Shown: positions 1 through 8,622 of the stretch, one piece after another
Layout of the letters: every line of letters begins with the position of its first letter
Position numbering within the stretch: position 1 is the stretch's first letter
Assembly (NCBI RefSeq): GCF_019645815.1
Contig: NZ_CP080997.1
Span: 3,724,880 to 3,788,879, forward strand
Direction of reading: 5' to 3'
DNA length: 64,000 nt
Source: Mycolicibacter heraklionensis
Lineage (GTDB): Bacteria > Actinomycetota > Actinomycetes > Mycobacteriales > Mycobacteriaceae
The notes under the pieces: model-generated
Seen by the model: only the letters and a program-made list of their open reading frames with translations
The model's database searches: none
What the model was told of the DNA's origin: nothing
Made by a program: the position numbers and the translations under genes

Positions 1-228
1 GACCGCGAGCAGCTGGACCTGGCCGTCGAGTTCCTGCAGGACGTGGGCACCTATGCCGAGGACGGCGTGGTCGCCGAGACCCTCAAGCCGGACCGTCCGC
101 TGGGCCGGATGGTCAGCTACGTGCTCGACCGGGAGTCGGTCAACGAGCCGCAGCGCCCGTACGCTCCCGCCGTCAAGGAATGGGAGCAGCTCGAACAGTT
201 CGTGCAGTCGCGACTGCGGCGCGAATAA
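1..228 (+). CDS. C-terminal fragment of an unidentified protein
   Basis: The reading frame is open from the first base to a TAA at 226-228, giving the last 75 residues of a protein whose start lies outside the window. The fragment is acidic and helical in character, ends in LRRE and shows no motif I recognise. In M. tuberculosis the gene next to the add region is a conserved protein of unknown function (Rv3311), so this could be its counterpart, but I cannot confirm that from 75 residues. No transmembrane segment is visible. Confidence 0.6.
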   Translation, partial: DREQLDLAVEFLQDVGTYAEDGVVAETLKPDRPLGRMVSYVLDRESVNEPQRPYAPAVKEWEQLEQFVQSRLRRE

Positions 229-444
229 GGCTTTGCCACCCGGTCGCCCCGCCCCCGGTGGTAGCCGGGCCGAAGCCCCACGCAGGACAACCTGCCGGGT
301 GCTGCGGATATTCACTCCGAATTGCGGCAATCATTTGCCCCATTTCATTGCCGAGTGGTCATATTCACGACTAGCATTTGGCCCGATAACACTCGGGCCG
401 GGCCGTGCGGTTTGCGGGGGCCTTCCAATTCGAAAGGACTACAC

Positions 445-1008
445 ATGCGCAAGGCAACACAGCGGGCCGCAGCAGTATCCGCAGCAGTTTTGGGAGTCGC
501 GCTGATCGGCACGGGTTGCAGCAGCACCGCCAAGGAGAAGACCAGCGAGGCCCTGAGTTCGGCCAGCTCAGTTGCGTCCTCGGCCAGCTCGGTGATCTCG
601 TCCGCGGTCAGCGCACCGTCGGAGGAGAGCGCCGCCAGCTCCACCGTGATCACCGGCGCCGACGGCAAGGAGTACACCGTCTCCGGGCCGATCCTGGCCA
701 AGCTCGACTCGCTGGACGCCGCCGCGAAGCAGGACCTGGGCGAGCCCACCGGCGCCGAGCAGAAGAACCCCGACGGCGGCACCTACCAGCAGTTCGACGG
801 CGGCGTGATCGTTCACACCACCCGTTCGTACGTGGTGTGGGGCAAGATCCGCGACAAGTGGAACGAGCTGGGCGGTTCGCAGGGCAAGCTCGGCTACCCG
901 ACCAGCGACGAGACCACCAACGCCGACGGGTCCAAGCAGACCACCTTCGAGCACGGCATCGTCACCTGGAAGCAGGGCGACGCTGAGGCCACCGTCACCG
1001 AGCACTGA
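445..1008 (+). CDS. LGFP-repeat secreted lipoprotein
   Basis: A 187-residue exported protein. The N-terminus is a signal peptide with two basic residues, a hydrophobic core and a lipobox-like IGTGC ending at Cys25, so lipid anchoring is likely. Residues about 30-65 are a Ser/Ala-rich linker. The C-terminal half carries an LGFP repeat (WGKIRDKWNELGGSQGKLGYP followed by a TTFEHGIVTW segment); this repeat is known from actinobacterial cell-wall proteins and is thought to bind the envelope. ATG 445 is chosen because GAAAGGA lies 7 nt upstream and it begins the signal peptide; an upstream in-frame ATG at 322 would bury the signal. It stands alone and ends at a strong hairpin. Confidence 0.85.
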   Translation: MRKATQRAAAVSAAVLGVALIGTGCSSTAKEKTSEALSSASSVASSASSVISSAVSAPSEESAASSTVITGADGKEYTVSGPILAKLDSLDAAAKQDLGEPTGAEQKNPDGGTYQQFDGGVIVHTTRSYVVWGKIRDKWNELGGSQGKLGYPTSDETTNADGSKQTTFEHGIVTWKQGDAEATVTEH

Positions 1009-1017
1009 TCTCTCGAT

Positions 1018-1057
1018 CGAAGGCCGGGCAATCGCCACCGCGATTGTCCGGCCTTCG
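1018..1057. terminator. Bidirectional hairpin terminator
   Basis: Seventeen-base arms, CGAAGGCCGGGCAATCG at 1018-1034 and its near-perfect complement at 1041-1057 (one G-T wobble), with a 6-nt loop and a short T-run after it on the plus strand. It sits exactly between the convergent lipoprotein gene and add, so it can end both transcripts. Confidence 0.8.
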
Positions 1058-1076
1058 AAGTTTTCAGCCGCTGTGG

Positions 1077-2165
1077 TCAGTCGATCAGCACCGCATATTG
1101 CGGCTTGATCACTTCTTCGATGATCTGCACCCGTTGATCGAACGGGATGAACGCCGACTTCATCGCGTTCACCGTGAACCGCTGCAGATCTGCCCACCCA
1201 TACCCGAAGGTCTCGGCGAGCACCAGCATCTCCTTGCTCATGCTGGTGTCGCTCATCAGCCGGTTGTCGGTGTTGACCGTCACCCGCAGCCGAGCGCGGG
1301 CCAGCAGGTCGAACGGGTGCTCGGCGATGCTGTCGACCGCTCCGGTCTGCACATTGGAGCTCGGGCACAACTCCAACGGGACCCGCTTGTCCCGCACGAT
1401 GGCCGCCAGCCGACCCAACTGCAAGCTGCCGTCATCGCCGACCGTGATGTCGTCGGTGATGCGCACCCCGTGCCCCAGGCGGTCCGCGCCGCAGAACGCG
1501 ATCGCCTCGTGGATGGAAGGCAGTCCGAACGCCTCGCCGGCGTGGATGGTGAAACGCGCGTTGTGGTCACGCATGTACTCGAACGCGTCCAGGTGCCGAG
1601 TCGGCGGATATCCGGCCTCGGCGCCGGCGATATCGAACCCGACCACGCCCTTGTCGCGGAACCGGATGGCCAGTTCGGCGATCTCCCGCGACAGCGCGGC
1701 ATGGCGCATGGCGGTGACCAGACAGCGCACGGTGATCTCCCGGCCGGCTGCCGCGGCGTCGCGCTCCCCGTCGGCGAAACCGGCCAGCACCGCATCGGTC
1801 ACCTCGTCGAACGACAGCCCGCCCTCGATGTGCAGTTCCGGCGCGAACCGCACCTCCGCGTAGACGACGGCGTCAGCGGCCAGATCCTCGACGCATTCGC
1901 GGGCCACCCGATGCAGCGCGTCGGCGGTCTGCATCACGGCCACGGTGTGGCTGAACGGTTCCAGGTAGCGCTCCAGCGACCCGCTGTGCGATCGGGTGCG
2001 GAACCAGGTCGCCAGCTCTTCGGGGTCGGTCGCCGGGAGGTCGTCGTAGCCGACCTGTCCGGCGATGTCGACGACGGTGGCCGGGCGCAGCCCGCCGTCC
2101 AGGTGATCGTGCAGCAGCGCCTTGGGGACCTCCCGGATGGTCTCCAGGTTCACCGGTCTACTCAT
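1077..2165 (-). CDS. add: Adenosine deaminase
   Basis: A 362-residue cytosolic enzyme that deaminates (deoxy)adenosine to (deoxy)inosine in purine salvage. The metal and catalytic residues of the family are present: HDHLDG with H19 and H21, HAGE at 208-211, the GHG around H232, the PSSN loop ending near residue 271, and a TDN at 299-301. Length fits the family. Start ATG lies 7 nt beyond the deoA stop, so it is the last gene of the cdd-deoA-add operon, the same order as Rv3315c-Rv3313c. It ends facing the lipoprotein gene across the shared terminator. Confidence 0.97.
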   Translation of the reverse strand: MSRPVNLETIREVPKALLHDHLDGGLRPATVVDIAGQVGYDDLPATDPEELATWFRTRSHSGSLERYLEPFSHTVAVMQTADALHRVARECVEDLAADAVVYAEVRFAPELHIEGGLSFDEVTDAVLAGFADGERDAAAAGREITVRCLVTAMRHAALSREIAELAIRFRDKGVVGFDIAGAEAGYPPTRHLDAFEYMRDHNARFTIHAGEAFGLPSIHEAIAFCGADRLGHGVRITDDITVGDDGSLQLGRLAAIVRDKRVPLELCPSSNVQTGAVDSIAEHPFDLLARARLRVTVNTDNRLMSDTSMSKEMLVLAETFGYGWADLQRFTVNAMKSAFIPFDQRVQIIEEVIKPQYAVLID

Positions 2166-2172
2166 GACTTCA

Positions 2173-3474
2173 TCATGCGGTCGCCTCGATGATCAGGGGA
2201 CGCGGGAGCGGCGGTGTGTCGCCGACGCAGTAGCCGCCGTTCAGCTCGGCGCACGCCGGTCCGAGCCGCTCGGGGGTGTCGGTGTAGAGCGTGAACAAGG
2301 TTTCGCCGGCCGCCACCGGTTCGCCCGGCCGGCGGTGAATCCGCATCCCCGCCCCGTGCTGCACCCGCTCCCCCGGCCTGGACCGGCCGGCGCCGAGCCG
2401 CCAGGCCGCCAGGGCGACCGCCATCGCATCGATGTGCCCCATAAAGCCGCCCCGATCAGCAGTCACAGTCTCGCAGCACTTCCCCACCGGCAACGGAACA
2501 CCGAGGTCCCCGCCCTGGGCGGCGACCATCGCGGTGAATCGGTCCATCGCGCTGCCGTCGGACAGTGTCTGCGCGGGGTCGGCGCCGTCGATTGTGGCCA
2601 GCTCCAGCATCTCGCTCGCCAGCCGCACCGTCAGCTCCACCACATCGGCCGGGCCGCCGCCGGCCAGCACCTCGAGGGCTTCGGCCACCTCGATCGCGTT
2701 GCCGACCGTGCACCCCAGCGGCATGCTCATGTCGGTGAGCAGGGCTCGGGTGGCAACCCCGTGTGCCGCGCCCAGCCCGACCATCGCTTGGGCCAGCTCG
2801 CGGGCGTCGTCCCGCTCTTTCATGAACGCCCCCGAGCCGACTTTGACATCGAGGACCAGCGCGTCCGTCCCCTCGGCGAGCTTCTTGCTCATCACCGAGC
2901 TGGCGATCAGCGGCAGCGATTCCACGGTGGCAGTGACGTCACGCAACGCGTAGAGCTTGGCGTCGGCAGGCGCCAGAGCGCCGGCGGCGAAGATCGCCGC
3001 GCCGACGCCGGCCAGTTGCTCGCGCAGCCGCGCCGTGGACAGCGCCACGTCGAAACCCGCGATGGCCTCCAGCTTGTCCAGGGTGCCGCCGGTGTGGCCC
3101 AGGCCGCGACCCGACGCGCTCGGTACCGCAGCTCCGCAGGCGGCAACGACGGCGACCAGCGGCAGGGTGATCTTGTCGCCGACCCCGCCGGTGGAGTGCT
3201 TGTCCACCGTTTTGAGGGGTTTGCCGCCGCGGCGCAGGTCGGTGAAGTCCATCCGCTCGCCCGAGGCGATCATCGCCGCGGTCCAGCGCACGGTTTCGGC
3301 CGTGTCCATCCCGCGCAGGTAGATCGCCATCAGCAGCGCCGACATCTGCTCTTCGGCGACCAGGCCTGTGGTGTAGCCCTCGATCAGCCAGTCGATCCCG
3401 GCGTCGGGCAGCCGGTGGCCGTCACGCTTGGTGGCGATCAGCGCCGGGGCATCAAAGGAGGCGAGGGGGCTCAT
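2173..3474 (-). CDS. deoA: Thymidine phosphorylase
   Basis: A 433-residue enzyme that phosphorolyses thymidine or deoxyuridine to the base and deoxyribose 1-phosphate. The family signature KHSTGGVGDK (phosphate binding) is followed by SGRGLGHTGGTLDKLE, and the alpha and alpha/beta domain layout is standard. The start is set at ATG 3474, which overlaps the cdd stop as ATGA and begins MSPLASFD; a longer in-frame ORF reaching 3687 is only read-back through cdd. The overlap implies translational coupling with cdd upstream and a 7-nt gap leads into add downstream. Confidence 0.96.
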   Translation of the reverse strand: MSPLASFDAPALIATKRDGHRLPDAGIDWLIEGYTTGLVAEEQMSALLMAIYLRGMDTAETVRWTAAMIASGERMDFTDLRRGGKPLKTVDKHSTGGVGDKITLPLVAVVAACGAAVPSASGRGLGHTGGTLDKLEAIAGFDVALSTARLREQLAGVGAAIFAAGALAPADAKLYALRDVTATVESLPLIASSVMSKKLAEGTDALVLDVKVGSGAFMKERDDARELAQAMVGLGAAHGVATRALLTDMSMPLGCTVGNAIEVAEALEVLAGGGPADVVELTVRLASEMLELATIDGADPAQTLSDGSAMDRFTAMVAAQGGDLGVPLPVGKCCETVTADRGGFMGHIDAMAVALAAWRLGAGRSRPGERVQHGAGMRIHRRPGEPVAAGETLFTLYTDTPERLGPACAELNGGYCVGDTPPLPRPLIIEATA

Positions 3475-3863
3475 GGCAGCGCATCCGGCCCGAAGGCGTC
3501 CGGCAGCAGCTCGGCCAACGGCCGCGGCCGCGCCGGGTGGTCGATGAGCAACTGGGAACCCCCGTGTTCGAGCAGTACCTGGCGGCACCGACCGCACGGC
3601 ATCAGCAGCTCCCCGTCGGAATTGCTGCACGACAGCGCGACCAGCCGCCCGCCACCGGCCGCGTAGAGCCCGCAGACCACCGCGCACTCAGCGCACAGGC
3701 CCAGCCCATATGAGACATTTTCCACATTGCAGCCGGTGACCACCCGGCCGTCGTCGGTCAGTCCGGCAGCACCCACCCGCAGGCCCGAGTAGGGCGCGTA
3801 GGCGTTAGCTGCAACCTTGATTGCGTTGCGCCGCAACATGTCCCAGTCGATTTGGTGAGTCAT
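3471..3863 (-). CDS. cdd: Cytidine deaminase
   Basis: A 130-residue zinc enzyme converting cytidine and deoxycytidine to uridine forms. The zinc/catalytic signature is visible: C57-A-E59 and PC90GRC93, which is the small tetrameric type of cytidine deaminase. It is the first gene of the minus-strand salvage operon; its stop overlaps the deoA start. The ATG at 3863 gives MTHQIDWDML, a normal N-terminus. The 242 bp between it and sdhC must hold two divergent promoters. Confidence 0.96.
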   Translation of the reverse strand: MTHQIDWDMLRRNAIKVAANAYAPYSGLRVGAAGLTDDGRVVTGCNVENVSYGLGLCAECAVVCGLYAAGGGRLVALSCSNSDGELLMPCGRCRQVLLEHGGSQLLIDHPARPRPLAELLPDAFGPDALP

Positions 3864-4037
3864 TCAACAGATCTCTTGTCGACCCGAGCGCACCACATCA
3901 CCTCGTCCGTCCGTCGGCAACGATCAAAAATCAGCGTAGCCGCAGGCCCTGGCTACTCGTCAGTAACTTTCGCGTGGTCGTTTCGGGCCTGTTGATGGGT
4001 TTAGAGTCCTTGCCGAGGTTTATTGACAGCGATGGCG

Positions 4038-4066
4038 TTGCGGAGCGACCGTACGCACGGTATAGC
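4038..4066 (+). promoter_or_regulatory. Possible sdhCDAB promoter
   Basis: TTGCGG (4038-4043), 17 nt, TATAGC (4061-4066), placed 40 nt before the sdhC start and after an AT-richer stretch. It fits a housekeeping mycobacterial promoter by eye only. The rest of 3864-4105 shows no gene and no clear palindrome. Confidence 0.4.
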
Positions 4067-4105
4067 CGGGCGCAGCGGGCCGCTGCAGAAAATTTGGAGG
4101 CGTTG

Positions 4106-4540
4106 ATGACGGCGACATCCGCCGATGCGACTGCGCTGCCGGGAACGCGGTCGGATGCGACGCGGTTCCGGCGGCAGAGTCTGTACAAGGGCGACCCGGG
4201 GATGTGGGCGTTCGCGCTGCACCGGATCACCGGTGCGACCATTTTCTTCTTCCTGTTCGTACACGTGCTCGACACGGCCCTGGTGCGGGTCAGCCCGCAG
4301 GCCTACACCGAGGTGATCGCGACCTACAAGACCCCGCTCGTCGGCCTGATGGAGCTGGGACTGGTGGCCGCGGTGCTGTTCCACGGCCTCAACGGGGTCC
4401 GGCTGATCCTGATCGACTTCTGGTGGCAGGGCACCCGCTGGCACCGCCAGATGCTGGTGGCGGTCGGCGTCATCTGGTTGGTGGTGATGGTCCCGGTGGT
4501 GGTCCGGATCGGTATGCACATGGTGGAGCGGTTCCTATGA
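4106..4540 (+). CDS. sdhC: Succinate dehydrogenase cytochrome b556 subunit
   Basis: A 144-residue membrane anchor of complex II. Three hydrophobic helices are clear after about residue 35, with the family's haem-site context LHRITGA near the first helix and LFHGLNGVR before the second loop (His as the likely haem b ligand). Start ATG 4106 has TTGGAGG 5 nt upstream; an upstream in-frame ORF from 3821 has no such site. M. tuberculosis SdhC is annotated shorter, starting near the GMWAFALHR segment, so the first 33 residues are a plausible but less conserved extension. Coupled to sdhD by ATGA. Confidence 0.92.
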   Translation: MTATSADATALPGTRSDATRFRRQSLYKGDPGMWAFALHRITGATIFFFLFVHVLDTALVRVSPQAYTEVIATYKTPLVGLMELGLVAAVLFHGLNGVRLILIDFWWQGTRWHRQMLVAVGVIWLVVMVPVVVRIGMHMVERFL

Positions 4541-5004
4541 GCACAACTGACGTGCAACGCAGCAGGGGCCCGATAGCCCCGGTTCGCGGCCCGGACCGCG
4601 ACCGCCCGGCCAGCCTCGGCGACCCGCGTGCGCCGCAGCGACACAGCGGGATGCCCAACTTCGAGAAGTACACCTGGCTGTTCATGCGGTTCTCCGGTGC
4701 CGTCTTGATCTTCCTGGTGCTCGGCCACCTGTTCGTCATGCTGATGTGGCAGGACGGCGTGTACCGCATCGACTTCAACTACGTGGCGGAGCGCTGGCAC
4801 CACCCGTACTGGCAGATCTGGGACCTGTGCCTGCTGTGGCTGGCCGAACTGCACGGCGGCAACGGCCTGCGCACCATCATCGGCGACTACACCCGCAGCT
4901 CCCGCAGCCGGTTCTGGCTGATGTCGCTGCTGGCGGTGTCGATCATCTTCACGTTGGTGCTGGGCAGCTACGTGCTGCTGAGCTTCGACGCGAACATTTC
5001 TTGA
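4537..5004 (+). CDS. sdhD: Succinate dehydrogenase hydrophobic membrane anchor subunit
   Basis: A 155-residue protein with a polar, Arg/Pro-rich N-terminal tail of about 40 residues and three transmembrane helices (roughly 48-70, 90-112, 125-150). It pairs with SdhC to hold haem and quinone and dock SdhAB. The start ATG overlaps the sdhC stop in ATGA, so the two are translated together; the larger in-frame ORF from 4204 is read-back through sdhC. The 43-nt gap to sdhA is the only real gap in the operon. Confidence 0.92.
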   Translation: MSTTDVQRSRGPIAPVRGPDRDRPASLGDPRAPQRHSGMPNFEKYTWLFMRFSGAVLIFLVLGHLFVMLMWQDGVYRIDFNYVAERWHHPYWQIWDLCLLWLAELHGGNGLRTIIGDYTRSSRSRFWLMSLLAVSIIFTLVLGSYVLLSFDANIS

Positions 5005-5047
5005 CGGTCTTGACGGCAGATTCTCCTAGCGAACGGGTGATATCGCG

Positions 5048-6802
5048 GTGATTCAAGAACATCGATACGACGTGGTGATCGTCGGTGCCGGCGGCGCCGG
5101 GATGCGCGCGGCCGTCGAGGCGGCCCCGCGGGCCCGCACTGCAGTACTGACCAAGCTCTACCCCACCCGCAGCCACACCGGCGCGGCGCAGGGCGGCATG
5201 TGCGCCGCGCTGGCCAACGTCGAGGACGACAACTGGGAGTGGCACGCCTTCGACACCGTCAAGGGCGGTGACTACCTGGCCGACCAGGACGCGGTGGAGA
5301 TCATGGCCAAGGAGGCCATCGACGCGGTGCTGGACCTGGAGAACATGGGCATGCCGTTCTCCCGCACCCCCGAAGGCCGCATCGACCAGCGCCGGTTCGG
5401 CGGGCACACCCGCGATCATGGCAAGGCCCCGGTGCGCCGCGCGTGTTACGCCGCCGACCGCACCGGCCACATGATCCTGCAGACCCTGTACCAAAACTGC
5501 GTCAAGCACGGCGTGGAGTTCTTCAACGAGTTCTATGCGCTGGACCTGGTGCTCACCGAGACGCCGTCGGGCCCGGTGGCCACCGGGATCGTCGCCTACG
5601 AGTTGGCCACGGGTGACATCCACGTCTTCCACGCCAAGGCCATCGTGTTCGCCACCGGCGGCTCGGGCCGGATGTACAAGACCACCTCGAATGCGCACAC
5701 CCTGACCGGCGACGGCCTGGGCATCGTGTTCCGCAAGGGACTCCCGCTCGAAGACATGGAGTTCCACCAGTTCCACCCGACCGGCCTGGCCGGCCTGGGC
5801 ATCCTGATCTCCGAGGCCGTGCGCGGCGAGGGCGGCCGGTTGCTCAACGCCGACGGTGAGCGGTTCATGGAGCGCTACGCCCCGACGATCGTCGACCTGG
5901 CCCCGCGCGACATCGTGGCCCGTTCGATGGTGCTTGAGGTGCTCGAGGGCCGCGGCGCCGGGCCGAACAAGGACTACGTCTACATCGACGTGCGTCACCT
6001 CGGCGAAGAGGTGCTCGAGGAGAAGCTGCCCGACATCACCGAGTTCGCCCGCACCTACCTGGGCGTGGACCCGGTCAAGGAGCTGGTGCCGGTCTACCCG
6101 ACCTGCCACTACGTGATGGGCGGCATCCCGACCACCGTCACCGGCCAGGTGCTGCGCGACAACACCAACACCGTGCCGGGTCTGTACGCCGCCGGCGAAT
6201 GCGCCTGCGTGTCGGTGCACGGCGCCAACCGGCTGGGCACCAACTCGCTGCTGGACATCAACGTGTTCGGCCGCCGCGCGGGCATCGCCGCCGCCGAGTA
6301 CGCCAATGCCCACGACTTCGTCGAGCTGCCGGAGAACCCCGCCGACATGGTGGTCGGCTGGGTGGGCGACATCCTCTCCGAGCACGGCAACGAGCGGGTC
6401 GCCGACATCCGTGGCGCGCTGCAGCAGTCGATGGACAACAACGCCGCGGTGTTCCGCACCGAGAAGACCCTCAAGCAGGCGCTGAGCGACATCCACGCGC
6501 TCAAGGAGCGCTACGCCCGGATCACCGTGCACGACAAGGGCAAGCGCTTCAACTCCGACCTGCTGGAGGCGATCGAGCTGGGCTTCCTGCTGGAGCTGGC
6601 CGAGGTCACCGTGGTGGGTGCGTTGAATCGACAGGAATCGCGCGGCGGACACGCCCGCGAGGACTACCCGAACCGCGACGACGTCAACTACATGCGCCAC
6701 ACCATGGCCTACAAGCAGGGCACCGATCTGATCGCCGACATCCGGCTGGACTACAAGCCGGTGGTGCAGACCCGCTACGAACCGAAGGAACGGAAGTACT
6801 GA
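5048..6802 (+). CDS. sdhA: Succinate dehydrogenase flavoprotein subunit
   Basis: The 584-residue catalytic subunit that oxidises succinate to fumarate in the TCA cycle. The Rossmann FAD motif VIVGAGGAGMRAA is at the N-terminus, RSHTGAAQGG carries the histidine that forms the covalent FAD bond, and HGANRLGTNSLLD plus the RxxDHGK region (RDHGKAPVRR) mark the active site. Start is GTG 5048; no strong Shine-Dalgarno is seen. The operon order sdhCDAB and the sequence type correspond to the mycobacterial Rv3316-Rv3319 enzyme. Stop overlaps the sdhB start (TGATG). Confidence 0.97.
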   Translation: MIQEHRYDVVIVGAGGAGMRAAVEAAPRARTAVLTKLYPTRSHTGAAQGGMCAALANVEDDNWEWHAFDTVKGGDYLADQDAVEIMAKEAIDAVLDLENMGMPFSRTPEGRIDQRRFGGHTRDHGKAPVRRACYAADRTGHMILQTLYQNCVKHGVEFFNEFYALDLVLTETPSGPVATGIVAYELATGDIHVFHAKAIVFATGGSGRMYKTTSNAHTLTGDGLGIVFRKGLPLEDMEFHQFHPTGLAGLGILISEAVRGEGGRLLNADGERFMERYAPTIVDLAPRDIVARSMVLEVLEGRGAGPNKDYVYIDVRHLGEEVLEEKLPDITEFARTYLGVDPVKELVPVYPTCHYVMGGIPTTVTGQVLRDNTNTVPGLYAAGECACVSVHGANRLGTNSLLDINVFGRRAGIAAAEYANAHDFVELPENPADMVVGWVGDILSEHGNERVADIRGALQQSMDNNAAVFRTEKTLKQALSDIHALKERYARITVHDKGKRFNSDLLEAIELGFLLELAEVTVVGALNRQESRGGHAREDYPNRDDVNYMRHTMAYKQGTDLIADIRLDYKPVVQTRYEPKERKY

Positions 6803-7671
6803 TGTCCTCCTCAGCTGACTCCGGTTGCTGCTCGTCCGAGGGCGGTTGCTGCTCGCCCGGGCCGTCCAGCGCGGCACCGGCGGCACTGGTCGACAACGCC
6901 CCCGCCGGCGACCCGCCGCTGCCCCCGGTCCCCGAGGGCGCGCAGATGGTCACGCTCAAGATCGCCCGCTACAACCCGGAGAACCCCGACGCCTACGCCG
7001 CCACCGGCGGCTGGCAGAGCTTCCGGGTCCCTGCGCTGCCCACCGACCGGTTGCTCAACCTGCTGATCTACGTCAAGAGCTACCTGGACGGCACGCTGAC
7101 CTTCCGCCGGTCCTGCGCGCACGGTGTGTGCGGCTCGGACGGGGTGCGGGTCAACGGCAACAACAAGCTGGCCTGCAAGCTGCTGATGCGTGACATCCTG
7201 CCCAAGAAGCCGGGCAAGGAGCTGACGCTGACCATCGAGCCGCTGCGTGGCCTGCCGGTGGAAAAAGACCTCGTGGTCAACATGGAACCGTTCATGGATG
7301 CCTACAAGGCGGTCAAGCCGTACCTGATCACCTCCGGCAACCACCCCACCCGCGAGCACATCCAGAGCCAGACCGACCGCGCGCGCTACGACGACACCAC
7401 CAAGTGCATCCTGTGTGCCATCTGCACCACGAGCTGCCCGGTGTACTGGAGCGAGGGCGCCTACTTCGGTCCGGCCGCGATCGTCAACGCCCACCGGTTC
7501 ATCTTCGACAGCCGTGACGAGGCGGCCGCCGAGCGCCTGGACATCCTCAACGAGGTCGACGGGGTGTGGCGGTGCCGCACCACCTTCAACTGCACGGACG
7601 CCTGCCCGCGCGGTATCGAGATCACCAAGGCGATCCAGGAGGTCAAGCGGGCGCTGATGTTCGCCCGCTGA
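6802..7671 (+). CDS. sdhB: Succinate dehydrogenase iron-sulfur subunit with a cysteine-rich N-terminal tail
   Basis: A 289-residue subunit that passes electrons from FAD to quinone through three iron-sulfur clusters. SCAHGVCGSDGVRVNG carries the plant-ferredoxin-type 2Fe-2S cysteines, KCILCAICTTSCP the 4Fe-4S set, and CTDACPRGIE the 3Fe-4S set. The core matches the M. tuberculosis protein from PPLPPVPEGA onward. What is odd is the first 40 residues, which add two vicinal cysteine pairs (C9C10, C16C17) in a Gly/Ser context. The ATG at 6802 is fixed by its overlap with the sdhA stop. Confidence 0.95.
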   Translation: MSSSADSGCCSSEGGCCSPGPSSAAPAALVDNAPAGDPPLPPVPEGAQMVTLKIARYNPENPDAYAATGGWQSFRVPALPTDRLLNLLIYVKSYLDGTLTFRRSCAHGVCGSDGVRVNGNNKLACKLLMRDILPKKPGKELTLTIEPLRGLPVEKDLVVNMEPFMDAYKAVKPYLITSGNHPTREHIQSQTDRARYDDTTKCILCAICTTSCPVYWSEGAYFGPAAIVNAHRFIFDSRDEAAAERLDILNEVDGVWRCRTTFNCTDACPRGIEITKAIQEVKRALMFAR

Positions 7672-7714
7672 CCTGCCCGCGCGCCTTTGTGCTCCAGCGT
7701 GCGTCCGTGTTTGT

Positions 7715-7778
7715 GCGCGAGCGCGCGTGTTTGTCCGGGGACACGCCGCTTACGGGCGTACAACGGTGCACCCTCGCG
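7715..7778 (+). repeat. Left arm of a 64-bp inverted repeat around the reductase gene
   Basis: The stretch from GCGCGAGCGCGCGTGTTTG to CCCTCGCG reappears in inverted orientation at 8623-8685 with roughly 80% identity by eye and a one-base indel. Shared blocks include AGCGCGCGTGTTTG, GACACGCCGCT and GTACAAC. The arms frame the gene at 7813-8604. Smaller internal repeats of CGTGTTTGT precede it from 7700. Confidence 0.8.
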
Positions 7779-7812
7779 TTAGGTTGGCCGCGACCGTGAT
7801 AGGACACTGAGC

Positions 7813-8604
7813 ATGCACTGGTACACCGGCAACACCGTCTACGACACCGTCCTGACCGCAGCGTTCGCCTTCGCGGCGTTCGTGATCGTCGGCGGCTTCT
7901 TCGGCCAGAGCTCCTACGGGCGGTTCTCGACGACGAAGCTCGGCTTGAACCTGAACCCCAAGTTCGGCTGGTGGTTGATGGAGATCCCGGCGACCGTGGT
8001 GTTCCTGGCCGCCTATCTGAGCGGGCCGGCCCGGTTCGAGCCGACGTCGCTGGTGCTCGCCGGGATCTGGGCGCTGCACTACGCCAATCGGGGCTGGTTC
8101 TTCCCGCTGGCGATCCGCCAGGTGCCCGGCAAGCGCAGCACCTTCAACATTTCGGTGGTGGTGATGGGCATGCTCGTCACGTCCATGCACGGCTATCTCA
8201 ACGGGGCGCTGTTCAGCCATGACTACTTCGGTCAGTACGGCACCCGCTGGCTGACCGATCCGCGGTTCCTGGTGGGCCTGGTGATCTACCTGTGCGGATT
8301 CGCCTTGCTGGTCAACTCCGAGTCGATCGTGCGCAACCTGCGCGACAAGAACAATCCCGGTGGCGCCGAGTACCGCATTCCGTTCGGCGGCGGGTTCCGG
8401 TTCGTCAGCAGCCCCGCCTATTTGGGCGAGATCATCGCCTGGACCGGCTTCGCGGTGCTGACCTGGGCGCTGCCCGGCGTCGCCATCCTGCTGATCACCG
8501 CCGGGAATCTGATCCCCCGGGCCCTGGGCACCCACCGGTGGTACCAGGAGAAGTTCGCCGACTACCCGACCGACCGCAAGGCGCTGGTGCCGTTCCTGAT
8601 CTGA
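7813..8604 (+). CDS. 3-oxo-5-alpha-steroid 4-dehydrogenase family membrane protein
   Basis: A 263-residue integral membrane protein of the steroid 5-alpha-reductase / methyltransferase fold: six or seven hydrophobic segments, then the family's C-terminal signature YRIPFGGGFRFVSSPAYLGEI and a final LGTHRWYQEKFADYPTDRKALVPFLI, which resembles the NADPH-binding end of 5-alpha reductases (usually ending in R-x-A-x-I/LPFI). The substrate could be a sterol or another polyprenyl-like lipid; sequence does not tell. It follows sdhB by 141 nt but is set apart by the flanking inverted repeats, and in M. tuberculosis no such gene follows sdhB, so it may be a later arrival. Confidence 0.85.
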   Translation: MHWYTGNTVYDTVLTAAFAFAAFVIVGGFFGQSSYGRFSTTKLGLNLNPKFGWWLMEIPATVVFLAAYLSGPARFEPTSLVLAGIWALHYANRGWFFPLAIRQVPGKRSTFNISVVVMGMLVTSMHGYLNGALFSHDYFGQYGTRWLTDPRFLVGLVIYLCGFALLVNSESIVRNLRDKNNPGGAEYRIPFGGGFRFVSSPAYLGEIIAWTGFAVLTWALPGVAILLITAGNLIPRALGTHRWYQEKFADYPTDRKALVPFLI

Positions 8605-8622
8605 GGCGCGCCTACCTCGGTG

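Noticed and set aside
1044..2192. Long plus-strand open frame opposite add
   Set aside because: It mirrors add in a high-GC genome where antisense frames stay open; composition is His/Arg/Gln-rich shadow coding with no domain. The same holds for long antisense frames over deoA, sdhA, sdhB, cobBC, cobN and both PPE genes.
4949..6886. 645-residue minus-strand frame opposite sdhA
   Set aside because: Fully explained as the antisense shadow of sdhA, whose flavin motifs are clear; no start signal or family match on the minus strand.
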